This document shows, in pieces, positions 51,969 through 61,611 of a stretch of DNA of 64,000 nt; the first letter of the stretch is position 1, and each line of letters opens with the position of its first letter. The translations under genes were made by a program, and so were the position numbers. The stretch comes from SAR202 cluster bacterium bin87 (GTDB lineage Bacteria; Chloroflexota; Dehalococcoidia; Lucifugimonadales; UBA3495), in the NCBI GenBank assembly GCA_002238825.1, contig MPNC01000007.1, forward strand, positions 123,559 to 187,558, written 5' to 3'. The notes under the pieces were generated by a model, which did not search any database, was not told the DNA's origin, and worked only from the letters and a program-made list of their open reading frames with translations.

Positions 51969-53258
51969 CTACACCCGGGCCGCCATCCGGTTCTCCAGCG
52001 CTTCCTCGAACGAACCCATCATCGGCTTTACCTGGAGGGGATTGACTACCTCTTCCACGGCTTCCTGGGTTTTCAGGCCGTTGCCCGTGATGTAGGCCAC
52101 CGCCAGTTCGTCGGCGCCGATGGCCCCGGTCTCGGCCAGATATTTCAGAGTGGAGACGGTTACGCCGCCGGCCGTTTCAGTGAAAATTCCCTCGGTCTCT
52201 GCCAGCAGCTTGATGCCTTCGACAACCTGCGACTCCGGCACGGCGTAGCCGCTTCCGCCCGACTCCCTGATGACCCTCAGGCTGTAGATTCCGTCCGCCG
52301 GATTGCCAATTGCCAACGACTTGGCGATGCTGTCCGGCCGCACGGGACGTATCTGGTTCTGCTGGTTTTCCCAGGCGGTGACGATCGGGCAACAACCGGC
52401 GGCCTGCGCCATGTGCATCCGCGTCGTGATCGCTGGGTGATGCACCGTGTTCTGGTCGGCTCCAAACGGCTGCGGGTTCACGCCGTCGAGCAGGCCGAGG
52501 CATGCCAACTCGTTGAACCCTTTCCAGATTTTCGTAAACATGGCTCCGGAGGCCGACGGCACCACGACATGGTCCGGCACTCTCCAGCCCAGCTGCTCAG
52601 CAACTTCGTACCCGAGGGTCTTGCTGCCTTCCGCGTAGTACGGTCGCATGTTGATGTTGACGAACGCCCAGGGGTAGTTGTCGCTTACCTCGCTGCACAG
52701 GCGATTCACTTCGTCGTAGGTGCCTTCGACCGCCACCAGGGTGGGGTTGTACACCGCCGCTCCGATGACCTTGCCGCGTTCCAGATCGGCGGGTATGAAG
52801 ACCACCGCGTCGATGCCTGCCCGCGCCGCATGCGCCGCAACGCTACAGGCCAGGTTCCCGGTGCTGGCGCAGGCCAGGGTCTCGTAGCCGAATTCAACGG
52901 CCTTGGTGGCGGCTACCGAAACCACGCGATCCTTGAAAGAGAACGACGGGTTCACGCTGTCGTTCTTGATGTACAGATTGTTCAGGCCCAGTTTCTTACC
53001 CAGGTTCCTGGCCTTCAGCAGTGGCGTGTAGCCCGCCATGATGTCCACGGGATCATCCGCCGACGCCGGCAGCAAGTCCTGGTAGCGCCAAATGCTGATC
53101 GGACCGTCCGCAATGCGTTGGTGCGTGATCACCTCGGAGATGGTCACGTAGTCATAGATGACCTCCAACGGGCCGAAACAGAAGTCGCAAACGTTCAGGG
53201 GTTCGCCCGGGTATTCCCGGCCGCACTCCCGGCACTTTAGTCCTTTGACAAACGCCAC
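51969..53258 (-). CDS. thrC: Threonine synthase-like PLP enzyme with N-terminal zinc ribbon
   Basis: A 429-residue fold-type II PLP enzyme. N-terminal CxxC pairs (C9, C12; C24, C27) form a zinc ribbon found in archaeal and Chloroflexota-type ThrC. The Schiff-base lysine is K109 in NPSFSFKDR; ASTGNLACSVAAHAARAG binds phosphate. Canonical activity is O-phosphohomoserine to threonine. Operon partners (NIL, sulfur carrier) raise the alternative that it makes homocysteine or cysteine-like products. Confidence 0.88.
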   Translation of the reverse strand: MAFVKGLKCRECGREYPGEPLNVCDFCFGPLEVIYDYVTISEVITHQRIADGPISIWRYQDLLPASADDPVDIMAGYTPLLKARNLGKKLGLNNLYIKNDSVNPSFSFKDRVVSVAATKAVEFGYETLACASTGNLACSVAAHAARAGIDAVVFIPADLERGKVIGAAVYNPTLVAVEGTYDEVNRLCSEVSDNYPWAFVNINMRPYYAEGSKTLGYEVAEQLGWRVPDHVVVPSASGAMFTKIWKGFNELACLGLLDGVNPQPFGADQNTVHHPAITTRMHMAQAAGCCPIVTAWENQQNQIRPVRPDSIAKSLAIGNPADGIYSLRVIRESGGSGYAVPESQVVEGIKLLAETEGIFTETAGGVTVSTLKYLAETGAIGADELAVAYITGNGLKTQEAVEEVVNPLQVKPMMGSFEEALENRMAARV

Positions 53259-53787
53259 CGGATGTTACCTCCGTGGTTCCTGATTTACCCGTGCTCTGGT
53301 TTGCAAGCCAACCGTTGGCAGGGATGAAAACACATACACCGGCCCCACATTGTGCCAGAGGACGCCCAGACTATCAACCGGGCCGGCATCGCGCCGGCCA
53401 GGACCGCGAACGATAACCGAGCCGATGATCGCAATAAAACAGGGTAACGTGGAATGCTGTGAAGTGAGACTGTCTTCTCACATGCGGAGGACAACCATCA
53501 AGTTGTCCGCGAGGTCCACCTGGTCCGAGCGATGCTGTCGTAGCCGATTGGCGGTTTTCTCTACGAGGTCGAAATCGCGTTCGCCGCTGTTGCTCTTGGG
53601 CGGTTCCGTTATTGATGCCGTGCCCGGTGAGCACCAGGGACTGGCTACACACAAGGGGCCGTTGGAGGGAGCGAATTCGCCGGAGCTGTGAGCCGCCCAT
53701 GGTCACGGTCGCCAATCGGACGATCGGTATCAGTTCTTCCATGCGGGGCCGCGCCCAACCCTGGCAGGTCCAGCGCGCAGTCGCAAC
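53259..53787. other. Intergenic stretch, no supported gene
   Basis: About 530 bases upstream of the thrC-like gene. Short readings exist on both strands but lack start sites and family patterns. A minus-strand stretch near 53490-53600 (RDFDLVEKTANRLRQHRSDQ) looks protein-like but has no start codon and is preceded by a stop; it may be a gene remnant. Confidence 0.4.
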
Positions 53788-54087
53788 CTAATCGCAGTTC
53801 AGATAATAGCTGGTCTTGATATCATCCATGGTGAGTGTTCCGCGTTCCAACTGTTCGTTCAATCGGCGCTCCATGCCTTCCGCACTCAGGGGAACCGTGC
53901 CAATCCGGTTGGTGACGTAGGATCGGTGCAGCGCGCTGTTGGGGTCAGCCAGGCACTCGGCGTAATCACGCAACAATCGCTCGTCCGCAGTGGCGCCGCA
54001 CGCCAATGTCGCCCACATGGTGGCAAGGGTCAACGCCATTGCCACCATTGGAACCAGGCTGCACTTCCGGCCGCGCCAGGCTGGCAT
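53788..54087 (-). CDS. Small putative lipoprotein
   Basis: A ~99-residue protein with an N-terminal positive segment (PAWRGRKCS), a hydrophobic stretch (LVPMVAMALTLATMWATL) and a lipobox-like LACGA, followed by a helical domain (ERLLRDYAECLADPN...MERRLNEQLERG). The start at 54087 (Met before PAW) is chosen for the signal; the frame stays open to 54180. No family recognised. Confidence 0.5.
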   Translation of the reverse strand: MPAWRGRKCSLVPMVAMALTLATMWATLACGATADERLLRDYAECLADPNSALHRSYVTNRIGTVPLSAEGMERRLNEQLERGTLTMDDIKTSYYLNCD

Positions 54088-54180
54088 TATCGCCCTGCGC
54101 GCCGAACGGGACGGCACGGGTTCCTCATTGTCATCAATCACCCGTTCGACAGGGTCCGAGCGGGTACGCCGGGCTTCCAT

Positions 54181-55014
54181 CGGGCGATCGGCGTCGGGCC
54201 AACTAGCATGGCTTCATGAGCCGCCGGAAAGCTCCGCCACCGTTGATAAGTGGTCGTGGGACACAAACTTGGCCGGCTCCGCGCATCGCCCGCCCGCGCC
54301 CTCGGTCGTTGAACCCGTGCGACGTGAACATGCGGTCCATCCGCGTCCGCCGGTTCTACCGGCGCCTGCGGGCCGGCCGGCGGCGCGTTCGCGATCCCTA
54401 CGCCGGGAGTCGGCGGTTCCAGACAGTCGAGCCACAGAGCGTTCATACGCGTCAACACGCCATGCAACCGCGCTTCGTTGTCAAACCGGTCGGCAAATCT
54501 CGTGCCAAGGGCATCCGCCGCCAGGTTGTGGTGAGCAGAGCCTTCTCTGGGGTTCGCAAAGGCTGAAAGTTCGGGGATGATGCGGTGCGCAGGAGCGTCC
54601 CCGAGGATCCACGGGCTGACGCCAACGCCCGCGCGGGGCTGCCGCCACTGCACGTACCTGGACACCGCGATAAACGGGTCCTGACCCGACGCCAGAGCCA
54701 CCCGCGGCGCGGCAACCGTGCCGATGCCGCTCGCTTCGAAGCGCTCCGGCCCGGGCCAGTGGATCGGAAAACAGCGCTCGAAACCGGCCTGCGACTCCTG
54801 ATCGGAGAGCTGCGCCATCAGCGGCCACCAACCGTGGGTCCGCGACGGCAATGGTGATCACGGCTGGTGAGGCGTGACGGCCACGCCGTTTCGAACGCCG
54901 GCAAATCATTGTCATCCGCCAGCGCGTACCTCCTCGAGTATTGCCACGTTCGCATCCATGGCCATGAAATCCCGCCGAACGACTGCACTCCTGTTGACGT
55001 TGCAACTGACTGCT
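54181..55014. other. Region of unclear coding status downstream of the recombinase
   Basis: Several long readings exist on the minus strand (the longest about 237 residues, 54138-54851), but they overlap in different frames and none has a recognised motif or convincing start. Proteinaceous pieces in different frames (for instance ALADDNDLPAFETAW near 54890) suggest decayed sequence. No feature is claimed. Confidence 0.4.
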
Positions 55015-55914
55015 TTAACCGCGACAATCTCCGATCATGATTTGCGAGATCGCTTCCGTGCCGGATCTCCTCCCTGGAGCAGCGAACCCCGGTTGTATAC
55101 CGGCAGTCACCCACATCCGTTGGACTTGATCGAACTCCTCCTGGGTAACGATCGCCGGGAAGGCGTTGGGCTTTCGTACCGCAGTGTCCGGGCTCTGCAT
55201 GTCCTCCCTTGCCGCCACGCTGGTGCCAGAGTAGACCTCGTTGCTCAGGATGCGACTGACGTGTCGCTCGCGCCAGGGTCCGACCACTCGGAAGGTGGCT
55301 CCGATGGCGTTCAGTTCCGCCGAGATCTCCAGCACGGTGGCTCCCCCGAGGCGCAAATCGAAGATCATCCGCACCGTCTCCGAGGCCGGCGGATCCGGTT
55401 CCAGCTTGAAGCGGCGGACGCCGTTGTCCCAGGCGTCTACCTTGCGGTACCCGTACGGTGGGTTGCCGAAGGCGTAGAAACCCCGGCGGGCGGTCTCTCG
55501 CATGCCCCGACGGACGTGTTCGGAGTGTTCGCTGTAGGCGATTTTCCCGATAGTCTGGACTGTTTCGCTCGCCCGAGGTTCAGCGACCGCCATGATTTCC
55601 ACTCCGTTGGCGTCCAGGCTTTCCCGACAGCCGCTGGTCTCGTTGGCGTACCCGAAGATGCGTGTCAGGTCGAATGCCAGGATTTTCCGGAACGGGGGAT
55701 CTTTCGTGGTGGCGTCCGCCATCATGTGGAGCAACTGGGCCTGGCTACCGCGGAGGTCGATGTACTCTGCGACCACCTCGATGCCCACCTGTTGCGCGAA
55801 GTTCCTCGCCGCGTTGATCTGGTTGATCACCGTGGTCGCGCTCCGGTCGGAAGTGCTGACGTAGATCGCCGTCCGACGGCCCGAGTAGTCACTGTTCTCT
55901 GACATCTCGTCCAC
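55015..55914 (-). CDS. Serine recombinase/resolvase, probably truncated
   Basis: A 299-residue protein with an N-terminal resolvase domain (TAIYVSTSDRSATTVINQINAAR, catalytic Ser near residue 20; ILAFDLTRIFGYANE) and a Recombinase domain (RRGFYAFGNPPYGYRKV..., ending RHVSRILSNEVYSG). It lacks the zinc ribbon and coiled-coil C-terminus of ~450-550-residue large serine recombinases. It probably derives from an integrated element; activity is doubtful. Confidence 0.8.
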   Translation of the reverse strand: MDEMSENSDYSGRRTAIYVSTSDRSATTVINQINAARNFAQQVGIEVVAEYIDLRGSQAQLLHMMADATTKDPPFRKILAFDLTRIFGYANETSGCRESLDANGVEIMAVAEPRASETVQTIGKIAYSEHSEHVRRGMRETARRGFYAFGNPPYGYRKVDAWDNGVRRFKLEPDPPASETVRMIFDLRLGGATVLEISAELNAIGATFRVVGPWRERHVSRILSNEVYSGTSVAAREDMQSPDTAVRKPNAFPAIVTQEEFDQVQRMWVTAGIQPGFAAPGRRSGTEAISQIMIGDCRG

Positions 55915-56260
55915 CTTTGCGCTGGCCCTTTCCCGGCGGACTGGGCCGGTTGGGCGCTGTGCTTGCCTGTATGCGGTCGCAGTGGGACATTACGAGTGAA
56001 CACCGTCGTCAGACGTTGACGGCCGAAGGGTTACAGACCTTGGATGGGTGGACGACAGTGGTCGCGGGGTGACCAGCAGCCGGGCTGACCCATGGCCGGA
56101 ACTGGAGCCTCGATATCGTTCGCGACGGTCTCGCGACTTTGGGGCCAATCCCGGACTGAGGGTGTTGCCACCGAACGTCGCAGCGTACGCATCACCACCG
56201 CAGGCACTTTGAGACGCAATGGGGTGGTCCGTTGGCAAAAATCCTGGGGCTGCCTTCCCC
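55915..56260. other. Upstream of recombinase, no supported gene
   Basis: About 350 bases without a credible coding sequence on either strand; nothing recognised as an attachment site. Confidence 0.4.
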
Positions 56261-56476
56261 TCAGGTGCCCAGGACCAGCCGGTCCACCCGTTCCTGGGTG
56301 AATTCGCATGACCGAATGCTGAGGTCGCAGATCTCCCGTACCGAACGGGAGGTCGGAACGGCCAGGCAGCGCAGCGCGCCTTCCTGAGTCCCGCCAGGGC
56401 GGTTGATGATCGCATGCCGCAACGCAACTTCGTCGTCATCAACCCGGAAGCCGCATTGTTGCATCGCGTGCAACAC
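56261..56476 (-). CDS. Small hypothetical protein, possibly truncated
   Basis: A 71-residue reading with even composition and amphipathic pattern (QCGFRVDDDEVALRHAI, VREICDLSIRSCEFTQERV). The only start is GTG; upstream in-frame sequence (DEIENTVHR) also looks coding, up to a stop just before, so the N-terminus may be lost. No family recognised. Confidence 0.35.
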   Translation of the reverse strand: MLHAMQQCGFRVDDDEVALRHAIINRPGGTQEGALRCLAVPTSRSVREICDLSIRSCEFTQERVDRLVLGT

Positions 56477-56770
56477 CCGATGGACAGTGTTTTCGATCTC
56501 ATCGACGCTCGTGTTTGGGCCTTACGACATCACCCAACCGGAACCTGGTCAGTCGGCCGTCCGGCAGATGTTTGAAGCGGTCGGTTTAGCTTTCATCTGG
56601 ATAAGCCGTAAGCGAGTCGCCGCCCGACGCCGGCACTGGCAACGCTTTCTCCGTCCGGGTCCATGACGGTCAAAAGTACGCGGCGGGTCAGCATACGGGC
56701 TCCGCATGTCCTGGAGTGAGGCCGGTCTAACGGTTGGATTCCGGCATGGTCCCTTCACGTTCTCCACGGC

Positions 56771-57181
56771 TCACAGGATGTTCTCGTTGCCGATAGCTGC
56801 TATGGCGTCGGTCCTGTTGTCGGTTTTCAACGCGATCATCGCGTGACCTGCCTGCCGGCTCAGGATGTGCATACTCACTATGTTGACGCCGGCGTCCTTC
56901 AGGCTGCCGGCCATTGCAGCCAGAGTGCCGGGCTCGTCGGCAAGGCGCACTACCAGGGCGTCGTCGCTAACGGCCTTGAACCCGGCCTGGTTGAGCATGT
57001 ACAGGGCGTGATCGTACTGGTCGATGGTCAGGACCACGCTCACCTCTTCACCGAATACCTCGACGTTTATCGTCTCCACGTTGACGCCTTCGTCGGCGAG
57101 GACCTTGCTGATGTCGGCGATGACGCCCACTTCGTCCGGGGCCATGACGATGATGCGATTTACAGGGTTCGCCTGGTTCAT
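56771..57181 (-). CDS. ACT-domain protein (two ACT modules)
   Basis: A 136-residue protein with two ACT domains: RIIVMAPDEVGVIADISKVLADEGVNVETI (about 9-75) and VVRLADEPGTLAAMAGSLKDAGVNIVSMH (about 78-133). Stand-alone ACT-ACT proteins bind amino acids and act as regulators. The start is the ATG with GGAGAG upstream. It lies 40 bases downstream of the histidine-decarboxylase-like gene on the same strand, suggesting an amino-acid-sensing partner. Confidence 0.88.
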   Translation of the reverse strand: MNQANPVNRIIVMAPDEVGVIADISKVLADEGVNVETINVEVFGEEVSVVLTIDQYDHALYMLNQAGFKAVSDDALVVRLADEPGTLAAMAGSLKDAGVNIVSMHILSRQAGHAMIALKTDNRTDAIAAIGNENIL

Positions 57182-57221
57182 GTTGACTCTCTCCGGTGTC
57201 CGCTGTGGGGCAACACTTTGA

Positions 57222-58460
57222 TCACGGCGATCCGGCGCAGTCGTCCACAAGTTCGTCGATCATGTCGTGGGTAACGTGGGGCATGGTGATGATGTGGGCA
57301 ATTTCCCCTTCGGGCGCCATCTGCCACTTGCGGAAAACGTCGTCTTTGGGACGCGGGAACACCACCGTGACCGAGTTCCGGTGTCGCCACGCGGGGATGC
57401 CGCGCTCGTTGAACTGCCCCACCGCGTATTCCGCGGTATCCAACATTTGAGATACCATGCGGCGGAACCCCTCGTGCCCGTAACGGGCAAAGGCGTACCA
57501 GATCATCAGCGGCGCCAGAGCGTTGCGGGAGCCGGACAGAGTGGTGTCCTCAACTCCGACGTACTCGATGGCGCGGCCCACCCGTTCCACGTAGGGCCGT
57601 TTCGTCAGAACCACCCCGCAGGGCAAGGGCGCGCCGATGAGCTTGTGTCCACTCACCGAAATACTGTCGACGCCAGCGTCGAAACCGTAGGGCTGCGGGT
57701 CGGACACAAACGGAAGTATCATGCCGCTGAGCGCGGCGTCGGCGTGTATGTAATGACTGGTCACAGCCTGCGCGCGGAGGATGCCCCGGATCCGGCTGAT
57801 GTCGTCCACCGCCCCGCGCATGGTGGTTCCGACGTTGGCCATGATCACGGCCGGCACGTCCCGGTTGACGCGGATCATGGCTTCCAGATCGTCATAGTCG
57901 ATCTCTCCGCTATCCTGCCGCCTGACCATGATGTGGCGCGCATTCAGTACCCGAACGTTCTTCAGGACGCTGTAGTGGGTTTCTTCCGAGAAGTAGAACA
58001 TGGCGTTGGGGAATAGCTCCCGCGCCAGGTACAGGCCGTACATGTTGCCTTCGGTGCCGCCGGAGGTCACGTAGCCCCACGCGTCCCCTCGTTCGAGGCG
58101 CATGAGACCGGCGAAAATCCCGATCACCTCCCGTTCAATCTCGTGGGTATTTCCCCAGAAATTGCTCGGATGAAACGGGTCGCCGACGTTGTTGATCGAG
58201 TAATCCAGGAATGGCAGCAGGTCCGAGTAATCAAAGTCCTGGTTGACGGGGTAGCCGATCTGCTGACGGGTGGCAGCGTGTACATCCTTCAGGAGTCCGT
58301 CCAGTCGTTTCCGGACGTCTGCCAGCGGCAGAGCGCCGGGCATCGGATACTCGGCGCACGCCGGTACGGTATGAATGTGGTCGGTTCCGTGAGTTGACAT
58401 TGTCTGGTGAACTTCGATTTCGGGAGGCGGGATGCGGTACTGATCAGCCGTATAGGTCAT
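57222..58460 (-). CDS. PLP-dependent histidine decarboxylase-like enzyme
   Basis: A 412-residue group II PLP decarboxylase. It shows DYSINNVGDPFHPSNFWGNTHEIEREVI, the TSGGTEGNMYGLYLARE phosphate site, HADAALSG with the PLP aspartate, and Schiff-base K273 in SVSGHKLIG. The N-terminal motif and length match bacterial histidine decarboxylases and plant serine decarboxylases. Product would be histamine or ethanolamine-type amine. No clear ribosome site; Met21 is an alternative start. Confidence 0.85.
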   Translation of the reverse strand: MTYTADQYRIPPPEIEVHQTMSTHGTDHIHTVPACAEYPMPGALPLADVRKRLDGLLKDVHAATRQQIGYPVNQDFDYSDLLPFLDYSINNVGDPFHPSNFWGNTHEIEREVIGIFAGLMRLERGDAWGYVTSGGTEGNMYGLYLARELFPNAMFYFSEETHYSVLKNVRVLNARHIMVRRQDSGEIDYDDLEAMIRVNRDVPAVIMANVGTTMRGAVDDISRIRGILRAQAVTSHYIHADAALSGMILPFVSDPQPYGFDAGVDSISVSGHKLIGAPLPCGVVLTKRPYVERVGRAIEYVGVEDTTLSGSRNALAPLMIWYAFARYGHEGFRRMVSQMLDTAEYAVGQFNERGIPAWRHRNSVTVVFPRPKDDVFRKWQMAPEGEIAHIITMPHVTHDMIDELVDDCAGSP

Positions 58461-59410
58461 GGGTGGGTCGCTGGGAGCGACGTCGAGTCGTTCACGGCAG
58501 TGACCATGACGCGGGCCGTGGTTTCAAGTTGACCGAATTGGGCGTGCAGTACCGCAGCCGGCAGGGCATGCCGTAAGATGCTTCCTTCCGGCGACGGGAA
58601 CTCTCCGGCGCTCCGTACCGAGCGTGGAGCGAGGTGTTGAAAGGACATCCGAGCGCCAACCCGCAAGCGGGGTCATGCCCACTACCCGAACAGCGCAACG
58701 TCTGGAAGGTGGTCCGTTCGTTGCGCCGTCGGGCAAGCTGGAGCAACCTCCCACGCGTGGTTCTCGAGCGTGACCCACTGACTGCGTACAGTTGTGGTTC
58801 CCCGCAAGGAGCGATTCGCTTATCGGCGACAACCGTTCTACCGAGGCGGTCCCCGCTCCGTCCATCGCGGCTGGTTGGTTGTGGTTGGCGGAGGCCTCTG
58901 CTTCGGAGCATCGTGCTACGCTCGGCCGTTGCCAGCCACCAGTTGGTGACGGCACTGCGACACAACCCATCATACCCGCACTTGTCTATGATACGTGTAT
59001 TGTTTGATCGTTATAATGTATGAATATTTATATGATCCGCAAATTATGCAGAGCTGCAAATGTGAGTCGATGGTGGGGTCAGCGTGTATTTTGAGCACGA
59101 AGGTCCGCGTGGCGCGCTCGTCAGTTGCCGGCCGGGCGAACACTGAGAGGGGTTGAGTTGCTGCGCTGAGGGCTATCGATCCGTGCTGACACGCAAACGT
59201 CTTCCGCGCAACTGGTCGGGAGTCTCGAACATCCTTGCTGCGCCTGCAGTAGGCTCCCTGAGGCCAGTGAACTAGCGGAGGCGCGCCCGTTGGGCGGAAC
59301 GGGCCGTGCTGGCGGTCAATTCGACCGGGTGGAGGAGTCGCAAAAGGAGAGCGCGCTGCCGAATGCCCCGGACCGCGTTTACCGCGGCGCCCGGGGCAAC
59401 CCTGACTCGC
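58461..59410. other. Gene-poor stretch with an AT-rich island
   Basis: About 950 bases with no supported gene. Several long readings overlap on both strands with low-complexity Arg/Pro/Ser composition typical of non-coding high-GC DNA. Bases 58985-59060 are markedly AT-rich (TATGATACGTGTATTG, TATGAATATTTATATGATCC) against a 60+% GC background. Confidence 0.5.
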
Positions 59411-60443
59411 TCAGGTAATCTCGTCGCCGTCCGGATCGGAAAAGATGCCATCGTAGAGATAGCCAACCAGCGTGCCGCGCGGGGCGATACCGGTCCCGAC
59501 GAAAGCGGCGTACGGTTCTGCCTGGTCACTAACCACCGGTGCTCAGTTGGATGGGACCCAGGTGACGGTGATCGACTCGGATGTGACCGGGGTCGCCGAG
59601 CCGTAGCTTACCGCAACCGGGATCGCGATAGACCCGGCGTTGCTCCGGAGGTACGACAATGCAGCCTCCGTGCTGGTGGGATACCAACTGCCGCCGCCCA
59701 GGTCCAGCTCCCACTGATACTACGGGACCTGCCCAGAAGGCGCATCGGTGATGAGCACCGTCAGGGCGACTTCTTCCTCGACCATAATTTCAGTGGCGTC
59801 CGCCGCGATGAAGACCTGGAATTCGGGCGTCGGTTCCGGTGTCGGCTGATGTGTGGGCTCACGCGCACCCGGTTCCGCTGGAATTGTCATGGCTAGCGAA
59901 GCGCGGCAATCTCGTTGGCGCAAGGAACGCTACCGCGAGAACGAGACCGCCACGTCGCATCGCTCATCGCGATGACAAAATGGGTACGCGTGGGATGTGC
60001 GCGTTCTGGCGTCGGCGTGGGTGTCGGCGCAGGTTCGGGGGCCGGCTCCACCTTGAATTGCTGCGACCTGGGGTTCCCGCAACCGGCGTCGTTGCAGGCC
60101 TGCATTCGCAATACCCAACGGCCTTAGTCATCCACGGTGATGGCGGCGCTGAAGACGCGACCCTCACGCCGTCGTTCAGCTGCCCGTCCTTGGGTCGCCA
60201 GCGCACCAGGTAATCTTCGGCTCCCGCAACGTCGTCCCAGTCCGCCGACACGTCCAGCGAGCCCTGCTCGGTGGCAACGCTCAGTTTGGTAGGTTTGGCT
60301 GGGACCTTGGTTTCGCCGTCGTCCTGAGCGCTGGCCGGACTGTCGCCTGCCCACAGCAGGGCCGTGGTCAGCACGGCGACGACGAATAGAGCCAGCGCGC
60401 CGCCCAGGAACAGCGGACGCGGCAAGAGCTTGGGGTTTGGCAT
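59411..60443 (-). pseudogene. Degraded secreted FN3/cadherin-like protein gene
   Basis: The 5' end is intact: signal peptide (PLFLGGALALFVVAVLTTALLWA), then a fibronectin type III domain (PAKPTKLSVATEQGSLDV, RWRPKDGQLNDGVRV). A frameshift follows, then SAAITVDD-stop-GRWVLRMQACNDAGCG (TAA, probably once Tyr), a Pro/Thr linker, an inserted dispersed repeat (59904-59990) with another frame change, then EIMVEEEVALTVLITDAPSGQVP-TAG-YQWELDLGGG, ESITVTWVPSN-TGA-APVVSDQAEPYAAF and FSDPDGDEIT-TGA. At least five lesions make it a pseudogene. The original was likely a surface protein. Confidence 0.8.
59904..59990. repeat. Dispersed REP/MITE-like repeat, copy B
   Basis: Nearly the same unit as 36563-36652 (shared CGGCAATCTCGTTGG, GCAAGGAAC, GAACGAGA, CGCCACGTCGC, TACGCGTG). 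An imperfect inverted repeat spans GGCAATCTCGTT and AACGAGACCGCC. This copy sits inside the FN3 pseudogene. Confidence 0.7.
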
Positions 60444-60705
60444 CGTGTTTCGCCATCCCGAAAGTCGCGGGGGATACGCAGGTGTGCCAGGGACATCCTC
60501 GCTCTACTTGTTCCGTGCGTCGCGTGCGGATTAACCGGATTACCGGGCGGCTGGAGGCTCCAGACCCCGGCCGAACGGCCGGTGGTGACCCCCGCTACTC
60601 ATTTGCTCAGCCGGCAGGGCAGTCAGTATGAACGCCGAGTCATTGGATATATGTAATAGATATCCTGAGTTACATATGATTCACTGTATATTCAGGGTCG
60701 CAGCG

Positions 60706-61192
60706 GCATCATTCCGCCGGGCCGACCCGACAGCAGACACTTCCCTTGTGATGACTTCATCATCGATCTGGTGGCAGGGAGTTGCACGTGTCCGGGCGGG
60801 ACAGGCAATTCGCCAGCGGGTACCCACGGCGACCCGAACCGATCTCATCGGCGGACCGGTAAGCAGGAGAGATTCCGCTTCGACGCGGCATTGCTCCGGG
60901 CCTGCCCCTTGCGTCCCCAGTGCACATCCGCCGGAGCTAGCGTGGGCCGCCCAGCGCGGCTGCATCCCCAGGAAACCCGGTCGCAGGAGCACAGTCGCTA
61001 CAGCAAAACCCGGCCTATGACGACTGTCGCTGACGGTGGGTGGCGGCCGGACACCGGCGGGCGCGACTGGTGCAGTTGGGGATCCGCGGCGCAGGCACTT
61101 CGGTCGTACCAGGACCAGGTATCCGCTTTACCAGGCCGCCACCGTGGTCGGCCCCACTCTGTTGGCTGACCATGTCGGCCCGAGCGTCGATC
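60706..61192 (+). pseudogene. IS1182-like DDE transposase relic
   Basis: Fragments of the C-terminal part of an IS1182-family transposase in shifting frames: DDFIIDLVAGSCTCPGG (60744 on), ERFRFDAALLRACPLRPQCT with GRPARLHPQE, then HRRARLVQLGIR (frame change) and RRRHFGRTRTRYPLYQAATVV. These are the conserved order of that family. The N-terminal half and inverted repeats are not visible. Confidence 0.75.
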
Positions 61193-61611
61193 CTGAACCC
61201 GAGTGTCCCGATTGCAGCAACGCCGTCGCCAGCGTCTATTGCAGCGGCAATCTGCGCCGCAACCTGCGGTGGGCCCTGGTCAGCCTCATGACGGCGTGAT
61301 TACTCGTAGCAACCATGCCAAAACGGGCTTTCCGGCCAAATGTCAGCTACCAACAGTCGCTAGTGGCCAGGTTCGATTGCGCACTGGTGGTTTGACTTTT
61401 GGCATGCTTGCTGCACCCACACCCACATCACTTCGTACATGATCTACCGGTAAATATTGATACCAGAAAGTAAAGGCCAATGTAGTTCAGCGAACCTAGC
61501 GTCGCCCGCGACATGGGCGTTACATTTGATGTGATGGCGCTGGAAGATTGATATTCATTCTGGAAATGTACTTTCCAGAGAAGAACACCGCCCGCGCCCC
61601 TTTTGTCAGCC
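61193..61611. other. Upstream region of the sensor-kinase gene
   Basis: No supported gene. It contains a 19-base palindrome (61560-61578) and an AT-rich stretch around 61440-61560. Confidence 0.4.
61560..61578. promoter_or_regulatory. Palindrome upstream of sensor-regulator gene
   Basis: CTGGAAATGTACTTTCCAG, two 7-base arms around a 5-base centre, 33 bases upstream of the ATG at 61612. Its symmetry suits binding by a dimeric regulator, possibly the encoded winged-helix protein; this is inference. Confidence 0.35.

Noticed and set aside
54138..54851. A 237-residue minus-strand reading as a real gene
   Set aside because: No recognised motif, no ribosome site, overlaps other equally long readings and the small lipoprotein gene; composition is not distinctive.
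58492..59023. Overlapping readings on both strands downstream of the decarboxylase
   Set aside because: Arg/Ser/Pro-rich text in every frame, with no start site or family pattern.
59411..60443. In-frame TGA codons in the FN3 gene as further selenocysteine sites
   Set aside because: The same gene has TAA and TAG stops and frameshifts, the TGA positions are not cysteines in the family, and no hairpin follows.
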